A stretch of 64,000 nucleotides of DNA from Pseudomonas sp. GL-B-19 (GTDB taxonomy: Bacteria > Pseudomonadota > Gammaproteobacteria > Pseudomonadales > Pseudomonadaceae): assembly GCF_019956415.1 (NCBI RefSeq), contig NZ_JAHBDK010000023.1, positions 53,003 to 117,002 on the forward strand, read 5' to 3'. Positions 54,809 through 63,825 of this stretch are shown one piece after another. Position numbers and translations under genes: made by a program. Below the pieces are notes generated by a model, which saw nothing but the letters and a program-made list of their open reading frames with translations, was not told where the DNA came from and did not search any database. Position 1 is the first letter of the stretch, and every line of letters starts with the position of its first letter.

Positions 54809-57721
54809 ATGCCGCTCGCCACGTTGATTCACCGCGCCAGTTTGCCCAGCCCGCAAGTGTCTGCGCAGCAAGCGCTTGAGCTGCTGGAAGGGCATTACGG
54901 GCTGAGCGGGAAGTTGCAGGCTCTTGGCAGCCAGCAGGATCTCAACTTTCGCGTCGATAGCGACCAGGGGCGTTTCGTCCTGAAAATCTGCCGTGGTGAT
55001 TATGCGGCGCTGGAGCTGCAAGCCCAGCACGCGGGGCTCAAGCATCTGGGCGAGCACTCTGGCGTGAAGGTGCCGCGAGTGATCTCCGCCAAAAACGGTA
55101 CTGATCTGCTCACGCTGGAAGTCGCGGGGCAATCGGTGCACGTGCGTCTGCTCGACTACATCGAAGGTCAGTCGCTCACCCACCTCGATCACCTGCCGGG
55201 AGCCGTGGTCGCCGGTTTCGGTCAGCTGTGCGGCGAAATGGACCTGGCGCTGGCCGTTTTTGACCATCCGGGCCTTGTGCGCACGTTGCAGTGGGATGCC
55301 CGTCACGCCAACGCATTGATCGGCCATTTGCTGCCGGTCATCAAGGATGACGCGCAACGCAGGTTGATCGCCGTTGCCGCCGAACGTGCCGAACGTCACT
55401 TGCAACCGCTGGTGGATAGGTTGCCGGTGCAGGCCATTCACATGGACATCACTGACGACAACGTGGTCTGGCAGCGCGACTTGCAACGTCAATGGCAATT
55501 GCAGGGCGTGATTGATTTCGGCGACCTGGTCCGCACCTGGCGCATCACCGATCTTTCGGTGACCTGCGCGGCATTACTGCACCACGCCAACGGCGATCCG
55601 TTCTACATTTTGCCGGCGATTGAGGCCTATCACGCGGTCAATCCTTTGCAGCATGCAGAACTGCTGGCGCTCTGGCCGCTGATCGTCGCGCGTGCGGCGG
55701 TGTTGGTGCTCAGTGGCGAGCAGCAGGTCAGTATTGATCCGGGCAACCAGTACAGTCGCGACAACCTGAACCATGAGTGGGAAATTTTCCGCGTGGCCAC
55801 GTCGGTGCCGCTGGAATTGATGGAAGCGGCGATCCTGGCGTGCGTTGGCCAGAGCCTGCCGAGCATCGGCAGTGAAGGATTCGCTCCGTTGCTGCCAAGT
55901 CTGGTGGGGCGCGAGTTTGCGCTGATCGATCTGGGCGTACTCAGCCCGCATTTCGAGGCGGGTAACTGGGAGCAAGAAGGAATCGATCAGCGACTTCTGA
56001 CCGAAGCCGCGGCGACCCACGGCCTGGCAGCCAGTCGATATGGGCAATATCGGTTGTCGCGGACTCGTCCAGACAGTGCGGCCGAACCGGACACATGCCC
56101 GTTGCATGTCGAGTTGCGAGTGCCCCACGGCACGGCGGTTGAATCGCCCTTTGCCGGTGTGGTTCATCAGCCGGCGGCGGGTGTGCTGCAACTCGACGGG
56201 CCGCAACTCAGTGTACGGCTTTGGGGCGTGACCCCGTCGCTGCACACCGGCGCGGCCCTGGTCAAAGGCCAGGTGCTGGGCTCGGTCAGCGGGCCTCTGA
56301 TTGTGCAGTTGAGCCGAGGCACGGCTTTCAATGCTCCGCTGTTTTGCACACCTTCGCGCACCTTGGCGTGGCAAGCCTTGTGCCCATCGCCGGCGGCATT
56401 GCTGGGACTGGCCTGTGACGCTGAAGAGGAACTCGATTCGCAGACGCTGCTGGCGCGCCGTAGCGCCAGTTTCGCGCGAACCCAGAAGCACTATTACGTC
56501 GACCCGCCGCGCATCGAACGCGGCTGGCGCAACCACCTGATCGACATGCAGGGCCGCTGCTACCTCGACATGCTCAATAACGTCGCGGTACTCGGCCACG
56601 GACATCCGCGCATGGCGGCGGTCGCCAGTCGTCAGTGGTCGCTGCTCAACACCAACTCGCGCTTCAACTATGCGGCGGTTGCCGAGTTTTCCGAACGCTT
56701 GCTGAAGTTGGCGCCGGACTCCATGGACCGCGTATTCCTGGTCAACAGCGGCAGCGAGGCCAACGATCTGGCGATTCGCCTGGCATGGGCTTACAGCGGC
56801 GGGCGCGACATGCTCAGTGTGCTTGAGGCCTATCACGGCTGGACCGTCGGCGCCGATGCGGTGTCGACATCGATTGCCGACAATCCCAAGGCCTTGAGCA
56901 GCCGTCCTGACTGGGTGCATCCGGTCATTGCGCCGAACACGTATCGCGGCGAATTCCGTGGCCCGGACAGTGCACCGGACTACGTGCGCAGCGTCGAGCA
57001 CAACCTGGCGAAAATTGCCGGGCAAAAGCGTCAGTTGGCGGGTTTCATTTGCGAGCCGGTGTACGGCAATGCCGGTGGGATCTCGTTGCCACCGGGCTAT
57101 TTGCAGCAGGTCTACGCGATGGTTCGCGCGCAGGGTGGCGTGTGCATCGCCGACGAAGTGCAGGTTGGTTACGGGCGCATGGGGCATTTCTTCTGGGGCT
57201 TTGAAGAGCAGGGCGTGGTGCCGGACATCATCACCATGGCCAAAGGCATGGGCAACGGCCAGCCGTTGGGCGCGGTGATCACGCGGCGGGAAATCGCCGA
57301 AGCGCTGGAGGCCGAAGGTTATTTCTTCTCGTCGGCGGGCGGCAGTCCGGTCAGCTGCCAGATCGGCATGGCGGTGCTGGACGTAATGGAAGAGGAAAAG
57401 CTCTGGGAAAACGCTCAGGTGGTGGGCGGGTATTTCAAGGAGCGACTGGAAGCGCTGATCGATATTCATCCGCTGGTGGGCGCGGTGCACGGCTCTGGCT
57501 TCTATCTGGGTGTCGAATTGATCCGCAACCGCGACACCCTGGAACCGGCGACCGAAGAAACCACCGCGCTGTGTGATCGCCTGCGAGAGCTGGGGATTTT
57601 CATGCAGCCGACCGGCGACTTCCTCAACGTTCTCAAAATCAAACCACCGATGGTGACCTCGCGGCAGAGCGTGGACTTCTTCGTGGACATGCTCTCCAAG
57701 GTGCTCACGGAAGGCCTGTGA
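54809..57721 (+). CDS. Three-domain fusion: APH-type kinase, degenerate M23, class III aminotransferase
   Basis: 970 residues. Residues about 1-340 form an aminoglycoside-phosphotransferase fold kinase with HMDITDDNVVW (catalytic HxD) and IDFGDL. About 400-520 resembles a LytM/M23 beta-domain, but the zinc ligands are not conserved (LHVELRVPHGTAV), so it is probably a structural or binding module. About 560-970 is a class III PLP aminotransferase fold with PLP lysine K812 (AKGMGNGQPLGAV) and the E..DEVQ region. In animals a related kinase and a related PLP lyase act in sequence on hydroxylysine, and ethanolamine-phosphate lyase is similar, so phosphorylation then beta-elimination of an amino alcohol is a reasonable model. 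Followed by the agmatine genes after a REP pair. Confidence 0.85.
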   Translation: MPLATLIHRASLPSPQVSAQQALELLEGHYGLSGKLQALGSQQDLNFRVDSDQGRFVLKICRGDYAALELQAQHAGLKHLGEHSGVKVPRVISAKNGTDLLTLEVAGQSVHVRLLDYIEGQSLTHLDHLPGAVVAGFGQLCGEMDLALAVFDHPGLVRTLQWDARHANALIGHLLPVIKDDAQRRLIAVAAERAERHLQPLVDRLPVQAIHMDITDDNVVWQRDLQRQWQLQGVIDFGDLVRTWRITDLSVTCAALLHHANGDPFYILPAIEAYHAVNPLQHAELLALWPLIVARAAVLVLSGEQQVSIDPGNQYSRDNLNHEWEIFRVATSVPLELMEAAILACVGQSLPSIGSEGFAPLLPSLVGREFALIDLGVLSPHFEAGNWEQEGIDQRLLTEAAATHGLAASRYGQYRLSRTRPDSAAEPDTCPLHVELRVPHGTAVESPFAGVVHQPAAGVLQLDGPQLSVRLWGVTPSLHTGAALVKGQVLGSVSGPLIVQLSRGTAFNAPLFCTPSRTLAWQALCPSPAALLGLACDAEEELDSQTLLARRSASFARTQKHYYVDPPRIERGWRNHLIDMQGRCYLDMLNNVAVLGHGHPRMAAVASRQWSLLNTNSRFNYAAVAEFSERLLKLAPDSMDRVFLVNSGSEANDLAIRLAWAYSGGRDMLSVLEAYHGWTVGADAVSTSIADNPKALSSRPDWVHPVIAPNTYRGEFRGPDSAPDYVRSVEHNLAKIAGQKRQLAGFICEPVYGNAGGISLPPGYLQQVYAMVRAQGGVCIADEVQVGYGRMGHFFWGFEEQGVVPDIITMAKGMGNGQPLGAVITRREIAEALEAEGYFFSSAGGSPVSCQIGMAVLDVMEEEKLWENAQVVGGYFKERLEALIDIHPLVGAVHGSGFYLGVELIRNRDTLEPATEETTALCDRLRELGIFMQPTGDFLNVLKIKPPMVTSRQSVDFFVDMLSKVLTEGL

Positions 57722-57730
57722 ACACATAAC

Positions 57731-57824
57731 CCTGTAGGAGTGAGCCTGCTCGCGATTGGGCAGGATCAGTCAACATCCATGTTGAATGTTCGACCGCTAT
57801 CGCGAGCAGGCTCACTCCTACAGG
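57731..57824. repeat. REP pair between the fusion gene and aguB
   Basis: CCTGTAGGAGTGAGCCTGCT and its inverted copy with about 45 bases inside. The interior resembles that of 47431-47520. Confidence 0.9.
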
Positions 57825-58022
57825 GGATCGCGCTAATCAGATAGATATCGGCTTTTTAGTAAAAAAACATGACGGATGGTTTTCTGGTGGCTTCTAAAGC
57901 CGATATTTATCGGCTATAAAGTCACCGCAGCCTCGCTGTGGTCGATCCACAGCCTGTGCTTCTCATTTCTGTCATGGGTCGATGCCACACTCGACCCCAA
58001 GCCTTTGCTCAGGAGCCGATTC
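57825..58022. other. aguB upstream region
   Basis: Gap of 301 bases with the preceding repeat (57722-58022). It contains GATATCGGCTTTTTAG and a repeated GCCGATAT(T/)TATCGGC-like inverted motif (57898-57917, CCGATATTTATCGG), which may be a regulator site for the agmatine genes. Nothing else is seen. Confidence 0.4.
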
Positions 58023-58901
58023 ATGAGCCGTATCGTTACCGTCGCCGCTACCCAGATGGCCTGTTCCTGGGACCTTGAAGCCAATATTGAAACCGCTGAG
58101 AAGCTGGTCCGTGAGGCTGCAGCCAAAGGCGCGCAGATCATCCTGATTCAGGAACTGTTCGAAGCCCCGTACTTCTGCCAGAAGCCGAACCCGGATTACC
58201 TGCAACTGGCCACGACCGTTGAAGACAACGTCGCCATCAAGCACTTCCAGAAAGTCGCCAAAGAGCTGCAAGTGGTGCTGCCGATCAGCTTCTACGAATT
58301 GGCCGGACGCGCGCGCTTCAACAGCATCGCGATCATCGATGCCGACGGCTCCAACCTCGGGATTTATCGTAAAAGCCACATCCCGGACGGCCCTGGCTAC
58401 CACGAGAAGTATTACTTCAACCCGGGCGATACCGGCTTCAAAGTGTGGAACACCCGCTACGCGAAAATCGGCGTGGGCATCTGCTGGGATCAGTGGTTTC
58501 CGGAGTGCGCGCGCAGCATGGCGTTGCAAGGCGCGGAAATCCTGTTCTACCCGACCGCCATCGGCAGCGAGCCGCACGACAAGACCATTTCCTCCCGTGA
58601 TCACTGGCAGCGCGTACAACAGGGGCATGCCGGCGCCAACCTGATGCCGCTGATCGCCAGCAACCGCATCGGCAACGAAGAGCAGGACGGCTACGACATT
58701 ACCTTCTATGGCTCGTCGTTCATCGCCAATCAGTTCGGCGAAAAAGTTCAGGAGCTCAACAAAACCGAAGAAGGTATTCTGGTGCACACTTTCGACCTCG
58801 ACGAGCTGGAACATATTCGCAGCGCGTGGGGTTCGTTCCGTGATCGTCGCCCGAACCTGTACGGCGCACTGAAAACTCTCGACGGTTCCCTGGAGTCCTG
58901 A
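58023..58901 (+). CDS. aguB: N-carbamoylputrescine amidase
   Basis: 292-residue nitrilase-superfamily enzyme: catalytic Glu in LIQELFE, Lys in YRKSHIPDG and Cys in ICWDQWFPE (about C154). Converts N-carbamoylputrescine to putrescine. The ATG at 58023 has an AGGAG ribosome site; the frame extends 49 codons upstream but the family begins here. aguA follows five bases after its stop. Confidence 0.95.
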   Translation: MSRIVTVAATQMACSWDLEANIETAEKLVREAAAKGAQIILIQELFEAPYFCQKPNPDYLQLATTVEDNVAIKHFQKVAKELQVVLPISFYELAGRARFNSIAIIDADGSNLGIYRKSHIPDGPGYHEKYYFNPGDTGFKVWNTRYAKIGVGICWDQWFPECARSMALQGAEILFYPTAIGSEPHDKTISSRDHWQRVQQGHAGANLMPLIASNRIGNEEQDGYDITFYGSSFIANQFGEKVQELNKTEEGILVHTFDLDELEHIRSAWGSFRDRRPNLYGALKTLDGSLES

Positions 58902-58906
58902 TTGTC

Positions 58907-60013
58907 ATGACCACTTTGCACACCACGCCTCGCGCCGACGGCTTCTATATGCCGGCCGAATGGGCGCCACATACCCAGACCTGGATGATTTGGCCCGAGC
59001 GCCCGGACAACTGGCGCCTGGGTGGCAAACCGGCGCAAGCCGCACACGTGGCGGTGGCAAAAGCCATCGCGCGTTTCGAGCCGGTGACCGTCGCTGTTTC
59101 CGCTGGCCAGTACGAAAACGCTCGCGCCCGTCTCGACGTGCCGAACATTCGTGTGGTGGAAATGTCCAGCGATGACGCGTGGGTTCGCGACACAGGCCCG
59201 ACCTTTGTCATCAATAACCGTAGTGAAGTCCGGGGTGTGAACTGGGACTTCAACTCCTGGGGCGGTTTCGACGGCGGCCTGTATTCGCCGTGGAACCGAG
59301 ATTCGCAAGTCGGCGGCAAAATCCTCGAGATCGAGCGCAGCCAGCGTTATCGTACCGAGGGCTTCGTGCTCGAAGGCGGTTCGATTCACGTCGATGGCGA
59401 AGGCACCCTGATCACGACCGAAGAATGCCTGCTCAACCGCAATCGCAATCCGCACCTCAATCGTGCAGAGATCGAAGCGGTGCTCAGCGCGAATCTGGCT
59501 GTGGATAAAATCATTTGGCTGCCGGACGGTTTGTTCAACGACGAAACCGACGGCCATGTGGATAACTTCTGCTGCTACGTGCGCCCGGGTGAAGTATTGC
59601 TGGCCTGGACCGATGACCCGCAAAACCCGAACTACCCGCGCTGCCAGGCGGCAATGAACGTGCTGCAAAACAGCACCGACGCCAAGGGTCGCCCGTTCAC
59701 GGTGCACAAGATGCCGATTCCGGGGCCGCTGTATGCGACGCAAGAAGAGTGCGCCGGTGTCGACCCGGTGGACGGCACTCAGGAGCGCAATCCGACTGTT
59801 CGTCTTGCCGGTTCTTACGTGAACTTCCTGATCGTCAACGGCGGGATTATTGCGCCGAGCTTCGATGACCCGCTGGACGGCCCGGCAAAAGAAATTTTGC
59901 AGACGCTGTTCCCGCAACATGAAGTGGTGATGGTGCCAGGCCGGGAACTGTTACTGGGAGGCGGTAACATCCACTGCCTTACCCAACAGCAACCTGCGCC
60001 GCACAAGGAGTGA
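58907..60013 (+). CDS. aguA: Agmatine deiminase
   Basis: 368-residue guanidino-modifying enzyme. [12 protein letters not shown] near the N-terminus, [26 protein letters not shown] and the catalytic cysteine in [11 protein letters not shown] near the end. Turns agmatine into N-carbamoylputrescine, which AguB uses. Five bases separate the genes; a terminator follows. Confidence 0.96.
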   Translation: MTTLHTTPRADGFYMPAEWAPHTQTWMIWPERPDNWRLGGKPAQAAHVAVAKAIARFEPVTVAVSAGQYENARARLDVPNIRVVEMSSDDAWVRDTGPTFVINNRSEVRGVNWDFNSWGGFDGGLYSPWNRDSQVGGKILEIERSQRYRTEGFVLEGGSIHVDGEGTLITTEECLLNRNRNPHLNRAEIEAVLSANLAVDKIIWLPDGLFNDETDGHVDNFCCYVRPGEVLLAWTDDPQNPNYPRCQAAMNVLQNSTDAKGRPFTVHKMPIPGPLYATQEECAGVDPVDGTQERNPTVRLAGSYVNFLIVNGGIIAPSFDDPLDGPAKEILQTLFPQHEVVMVPGRELLLGGGNIHCLTQQQPAPHKE

Positions 60014-60081
60014 GTGAGGTTGTAACATCTTGAGTCAATTGCAAAAACTGTTGAGCAGATGTTAATCCTCCCTTCTATATG

Positions 60082-60117
60082 AAAAGCCCGCAGCCCTAAA
60101 GGACTGCGGGCTTTTTT
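60082..60117 (+). terminator. Terminator after aguA
   Basis: AAAAGCCCGCAG / CTGCGGGCTTTT with ten-base loop and T run. Confidence 0.93.
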
Positions 60118-60260
60118 GTATCCGCTTGTCGACAGTACCGAAACATTGGCACAGCTCTTGTATCTATCACCGCGCGAAACAGGGAGGGGGGGAGAACTGC
60201 GATGTTCTGTCATAAACCTTGGATAAGTTAGCCGCTCACGAACCAGGAGAGAGCGCTGAA

Positions 60261-60473
60261 ATGAACGCCGAAGTAAACGTAGTGAGCGAGCGGGCGTTGC
60301 ATCCCCTGGCAATAAATGGCGAATCGCTCCAGGATCTTGCGCACTGGTTGAAGTCCAATGGAATGCGTCAGATCAGTGAACCTGATCCGCGTCGGACGAT
60401 GATCGAGCGCTACCCCGCTGGTTTATTCAGTGAGGCGGAACTGGAAGCGTTGTGGGATGTGATGGAAGGATAA
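60261..60473 (+). CDS. Small conserved-looking protein, unknown
   Basis: 70 residues from the ATG at 60261 with AGGAGAG upstream. Soluble, acidic C-terminus (LFSEAELEALWDVMEG), basic middle (DPRRTMIERYPAGLF). No membrane segment. Monocistronic between two terminators. It resembles short Pseudomonas proteins of unknown role; function unassigned. Confidence 0.72.
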   Translation: MNAEVNVVSERALHPLAINGESLQDLAHWLKSNGMRQISEPDPRRTMIERYPAGLFSEAELEALWDVMEG

Positions 60474-60495
60474 GAAGAAAAAACAAAGGATTGAT

Positions 60496-60526
60496 AAAGC
60501 GCTGCCGGGATGGCGGCGCTTTTTTA
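60496..60526 (+). terminator. Terminator after small gene
   Basis: AAGCGCTGCC GGGAT GGCGGCGCTT with one T-G pair and a T run. Confidence 0.85.
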
Positions 60527-60559
60527 TGGGCGATGGTTTTATGAGCGACAAAAAATCGA

Positions 60560-60590
60560 AAAACCCCCGGACTGGTTCGGTGGGTTTTTT
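60560..60590 (+). terminator. Second terminator-like hairpin
   Basis: AAAACCC-CCGGA / TTCGG-t-GGGTTTTTT with one bulged T. Lies 35 bases after the first terminator. A short open frame across it is not considered a gene. Confidence 0.65.
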
Positions 60591-60763
60591 GCCTCATTAC
60601 AGTAAAAAAGCACTAAAAACGGCTGTTCTCAGTCGTAAAAAGTGGAATTCAAGCCACTTCAAACGCCGTTTCAAACCGTGCTTGAGATGCCTGAAATTCT
60701 TTCTCATGGACGCAAATCCTGTGCTCTCTAGATTAGGTTGCTAAATGCACGGAGATTTAAAAA

Positions 60764-61513
60764 ATGCTCGTTTTGAACAAAGAAGTGGGCGAATCGCTAC
60801 GGCGCGATAAATACGTCAACGTCAAAAGTAGCGACTTCAATTTATTCGGTCACTTCTCCGACTTCGTCAGATTGACCAGAAGTTGGGAAAACATGGAGCC
60901 TGACAGTTACTACGGTCAGGCCGAGGCGGGCAATCGGTACCGTCGCTACAGCGATTTCGAGTACAACCCGGTGACGCGTGAACTGACACAGCTGGAACAC
61001 CGCGCTTACGTTCAGTCCAAGGCGAACAACAGCTATGTGGGCGGAATGGTGCGGCACTTCCAGGACTTCTCCGATGAAATCATCCATTCACCGGTGATGC
61101 GCAGCCTGATTGACACGGATTTCGAGGTGTACAAAAACGTTCTGCCACCGGAACTGCACAACGAAATCTGGCAATGTCAGATTCACCAGATCCGTATCGA
61201 GATCAAGCCAGGCAAACAACTGGAGATTACCCCGGAAGGTATTCACTGCGACGGCTACCCGTTCAGCGGTGTGCATTTTTGGGGGCGTAATAACGTGGAG
61301 GGGGCGGAGAGCCGCTTGTACAGCGCCCATGAACAAGAGCATTTGGCGTCGACAACGTACGAGGAGATTCTCGATACCACTTACTTCCTTGATCGAGACA
61401 TGCGCCACTACGTCACGCCGGCGCGCAATACCCATTCCCACAACATGGCTTATCGACAAATTCTGGCGATTTCCTTCTCGCGGCCCGGGACCGCTTTTGA
61501 CATTGTTCGCTGA
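60764..61513 (+). CDS. 2-oxoglutarate/Fe(II) dioxygenase (amino-acid hydroxylase type)
   Basis: 249 residues of the PF10014-like family that includes L-isoleucine dioxygenase (IDO) and BsmA. The iron facial triad is seen as H161-x-D163 (GIHCDGYPFSGVHFW) and a distal histidine in THSHNMAYRQ (H224 or H226), with R231 for 2-oxoglutarate. Known members hydroxylate free L-amino acids such as Ile, Leu or Met. Ribosome site GGAG nine bases upstream. It is the first gene of a four-gene run with a GNAT enzyme and AzlCD, which suggests the product is modified and exported. Substrate is not readable. Confidence 0.82.
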   Translation: MLVLNKEVGESLRRDKYVNVKSSDFNLFGHFSDFVRLTRSWENMEPDSYYGQAEAGNRYRRYSDFEYNPVTRELTQLEHRAYVQSKANNSYVGGMVRHFQDFSDEIIHSPVMRSLIDTDFEVYKNVLPPELHNEIWQCQIHQIRIEIKPGKQLEITPEGIHCDGYPFSGVHFWGRNNVEGAESRLYSAHEQEHLASTTYEEILDTTYFLDRDMRHYVTPARNTHSHNMAYRQILAISFSRPGTAFDIVR

Positions 61514-61526
61514 ACAGCTCGACCCC

Positions 61527-61973
61527 ATGATGAGCCTCGCCGAGTGCCCTGCACCGGTGATGTTGCGGCGCACGACGGCCAAAGATGCGCAGCGTCTGGA
61601 GCGCTTCTTTCGGCAATTCGAAGAGGTGTCTTTCTGCGAATGGCAGGACGCCAGATGCCTGCGCGGGGTGTTGGTGCAAAAAACCACCACCTCGTTTATC
61701 GCGCTGGACCTCAGTGGCGAAATCGTTGGCGCGGTGCTGGGTGGCATGCTTGGCAGTCGCGGCACTATCAACCACTTGGCGGTCAGCCCGATGTACCGCA
61801 GCCAGGGCGTTGGTCAACGGCTGGTTGAAGCGGCATCGGCGGACATGAAACGCGTGGGCGTGCTGCGGATGTTCCTGTTTGTCGACGATGCAAACCTCGC
61901 CGGTAAACGTTTTTGGAGTGCCCAGGGTTTTTGCGAACCGCGCGGCGAAAGAACATTTGAGAGAGATCTATGA
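61527..61973 (+). CDS. GNAT-family N-acetyltransferase
   Basis: 148 residues from ATG 61527 (a second ATG is next to it); 13 bases after the dioxygenase stop. The acetyl-CoA site is INHLAVSPMYRSQGVGQRLVEAA (R/Q-x-x-G-x-G/A) at about 85-105, and the C-terminal KRFWSAQGF completes the fold. Start choice is weakly supported because no strong ribosome site is seen. It would acetylate a small amine or amino acid, possibly the dioxygenase product. Its stop overlaps azlC by four bases (ATGA). Confidence 0.85.
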   Translation: MMSLAECPAPVMLRRTTAKDAQRLERFFRQFEEVSFCEWQDARCLRGVLVQKTTTSFIALDLSGEIVGAVLGGMLGSRGTINHLAVSPMYRSQGVGQRLVEAASADMKRVGVLRMFLFVDDANLAGKRFWSAQGFCEPRGERTFERDL

Positions 61974-62686
61974 ATGAGACGTCCAGCAGCCAGCCGCTGA
62001 TGGTCGGGCCCCGGCGTTCGCGCACCTTTGCCGAAGCCAGCCCGGTAGTGGCGGGTTATTTCACGGTGTCGTTTGTGTTCGGCCTGATGGCGGTCAATGC
62101 CGGGATGCCTGTGTGGTTGCCGGTCGCCATGTGCCTGTTCGTTTACGCTGGCGCTTCGCAGTTTGCCGCCCTGGCGCTGATTTCCAGTGGCGCGTCGCTG
62201 ACCACCATTGTCCTCACCACGTTTCTGATCAACGCGCGGCACATGTTGATGTCGGTCTACATGGCCAAGGCGTTGCAGGCGATGGGGCTCAGTCGACTTG
62301 AGCGTTGGTGTTATGCGGGCGGGTTGACCGATGAATCGTTCGCTTTCCACAGCGTCAAACTGGGCAAGGGGGCGCCGGTCAATGTGCGTTACCTGATCGG
62401 CTTCAATCTGTATTGCCACACCTCATGGGTGCTCGGCGGTTTGCTCGGGGCGATTTGCGCGCAGTACGCGGCGCACTTGATCAAGTATCAGCTCGACTAC
62501 GCGTTGACGGCGATGATGCTCTATGTGCTGGTTTCACTGTGCAATACCCGTAACAAACTCATCGCCGCACTGGCCGCCGTCGCTTGCATGGGCGCGCTGA
62601 GCCTGGCCGGCAGCTCGCCGTTCAACGTGTTTATCGCCACCTTTGTGGGCTGCGGGGTGGGTGTATGCCTGACCAAACGTTCCTGA
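61970..62686 (+). CDS. azlC: AzlC-family branched-chain amino acid exporter subunit
   Basis: 238-residue inner-membrane protein with about six to seven segments. The family pattern VSFVFGLMAVNAGMPVWLPVAMCLFVYAGASQFAALAL is at about 27-65. AzlC pairs with AzlD (overlapping next gene) to export branched-chain or related amino acids. In this cassette the cargo is probably the hydroxylated and/or acetylated amino acid. Confidence 0.92.
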   Translation: MNETSSSQPLMVGPRRSRTFAEASPVVAGYFTVSFVFGLMAVNAGMPVWLPVAMCLFVYAGASQFAALALISSGASLTTIVLTTFLINARHMLMSVYMAKALQAMGLSRLERWCYAGGLTDESFAFHSVKLGKGAPVNVRYLIGFNLYCHTSWVLGGLLGAICAQYAAHLIKYQLDYALTAMMLYVLVSLCNTRNKLIAALAAVACMGALSLAGSSPFNVFIATFVGCGVGVCLTKRS

Positions 62687-62982
62687 TTCTGGTCGTTGTA
62701 TTGATGATGGCCGTTACATTTTTGCCACGAGCATTGCCGCTGCAAGTGAACACCGACCATTGGCCGCCCTTCGTCGCCCGGGCGCTGGAATACTTGCCGG
62801 TGGCGATCGTCGCTGCCATCAGCCTCACGCCGTTGTTGATCAAGGATCAACACGTGCAGCTCGATCGCCCGGAATTTTATGCCGCGATTCCGACGTTGTT
62901 ATGTGCGTACTTCAGCAAAAACCTCTTTCTCTCCGTTGCGGTGGGAACGGCTGCGTACATTGCGCTCGGCTCGTTCATGTAG
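62665..62982 (+). CDS. azlD: AzlD-family exporter subunit
   Basis: 105-residue membrane protein of AzlD type (MMAVTFLPRALPLQV, FVARALEYLPVAIVAAI, ELLxAxx segments). It overlaps the end of azlC by 22 bases. Its last 84 bases are also coding for the LysR gene on the other strand. It forms the exporter with AzlC. Confidence 0.9.
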   Translation: MPDQTFLILVVVLMMAVTFLPRALPLQVNTDHWPPFVARALEYLPVAIVAAISLTPLLIKDQHVQLDRPEFYAAIPTLLCAYFSKNLFLSVAVGTAAYIALGSFM

Positions 62983-63825
62983 CGGAAGGTCGACCACGTC
63001 TTGCAACGCCTGGCCCGACAACTCAGGGTTATTGACCGCCAACCGCACTTCGAGGGCATCCTCGAAGCCAGGGAAAATGGTCAAGCCGTTACGTTGGGCC
63101 GCGTCACGGGACACCATGCCGAGGCCATCCATTTGCGTGATCAGCGACAGCGTCAGCGTCTCACTGCAGGAATAGACCATCCGTTTGCTCGATTCGTAAT
63201 TGCCAAGGCCGGCGTCGAGAAAACGCAAAAAACTGTGGGAATACGGACAATCGCCGGCCGGACGCACCTGAAACTTGTTGCCGAGCAGCACCAACGGATC
63301 GTTTTCCTGGCCGCAATGAGCACCGACCACCTGCACCTGAACTTCGGGCAGGATAATGCTCGGCAACCCCGGCTGCTGCGGGCCGATCAACACGGCCAGG
63401 TCGAAATCTTCATTCTTCAGTTTGCTGAGGTTTTCCATCGACTCGGCGTAGCTGAATTCCAACTGATAGTCGGGAAATACCTCAATCAGGCGTCCGATCA
63501 TTCGCCGATTGAAGTCAGACGAAAGCGTGGTGTTCAGCGCCACCTTGAGCGTGCGCTGCCCAGGCACCTTCAGCGCAGCCACTTTTTCTTCGAGTTGCCG
63601 CGTGGCCAGCAACACCTTGTCCATGTAAGGCGTGAGTTCCGAGCCCTGCGCGGTCAGGGTCAATCCCTTGTTGGAGCGACGAAACAACCGAAAACCAAAC
63701 TGCTCTTCGACCTTGTTCAACTGCGCAGCCAATGCCTGCACCGTTAAACAGGAATGCTCTGCCGCCGCCGACAAAGAGCCGGTCTGCACTATGCGCATGA
63801 GGTTGCGTAGAGTTCTGCTATCCAT
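62899..63825 (-). CDS. LysR-family regulator facing the hydroxylase/exporter genes
   Basis: 308 residues. Helix-turn-helix at about 1-60 (MDSRTLRNLMRIVQTGSLSAAAEHSCLTVQALAAQLNKVEEQF) of the CynR/CbbR-like subgroup with MDSRTLR start, and a substrate-binding domain. Its 3' end runs 84 bases into azlD, antisense, giving an extended basic C-terminus (RNVRSRSHRNGEK). LysR genes next to AzlCD usually control export in response to an amino acid. The usual divergent arrangement is not seen; here the genes converge, so control of the cassette promoter at about 60.7 kb is not certain. Confidence 0.85.
   Translation of the reverse strand: MDSRTLRNLMRIVQTGSLSAAAEHSCLTVQALAAQLNKVEEQFGFRLFRRSNKGLTLTAQGSELTPYMDKVLLATRQLEEKVAALKVPGQRTLKVALNTTLSSDFNRRMIGRLIEVFPDYQLEFSYAESMENLSKLKNEDFDLAVLIGPQQPGLPSIILPEVQVQVVGAHCGQENDPLVLLGNKFQVRPAGDCPYSHSFLRFLDAGLGNYESSKRMVYSCSETLTLSLITQMDGLGMVSRDAAQRNGLTIFPGFEDALEVRLAVNNPELSGQALQDVVDLPLHERAERNVRSRSHRNGEKEVFAEVRT

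Noticed and set aside
55574..57727. 717-codon open frame antisense to the fusion gene
   Set aside because: High-GC shadow; composition dominated by R, H, Q, A with no recognisable motif, while the plus strand has full kinase and aminotransferase motifs.
60526..60744. 72-codon frame between terminators
   Set aside because: It crosses a terminator hairpin, has no ribosome site and unusual composition.
61110..61526. 139-codon N-terminal extension of the GNAT frame
   Set aside because: It overlaps the dioxygenase gene and has a shadow-like composition (R, T, S); the GNAT fold starts after the ATG at 61527.
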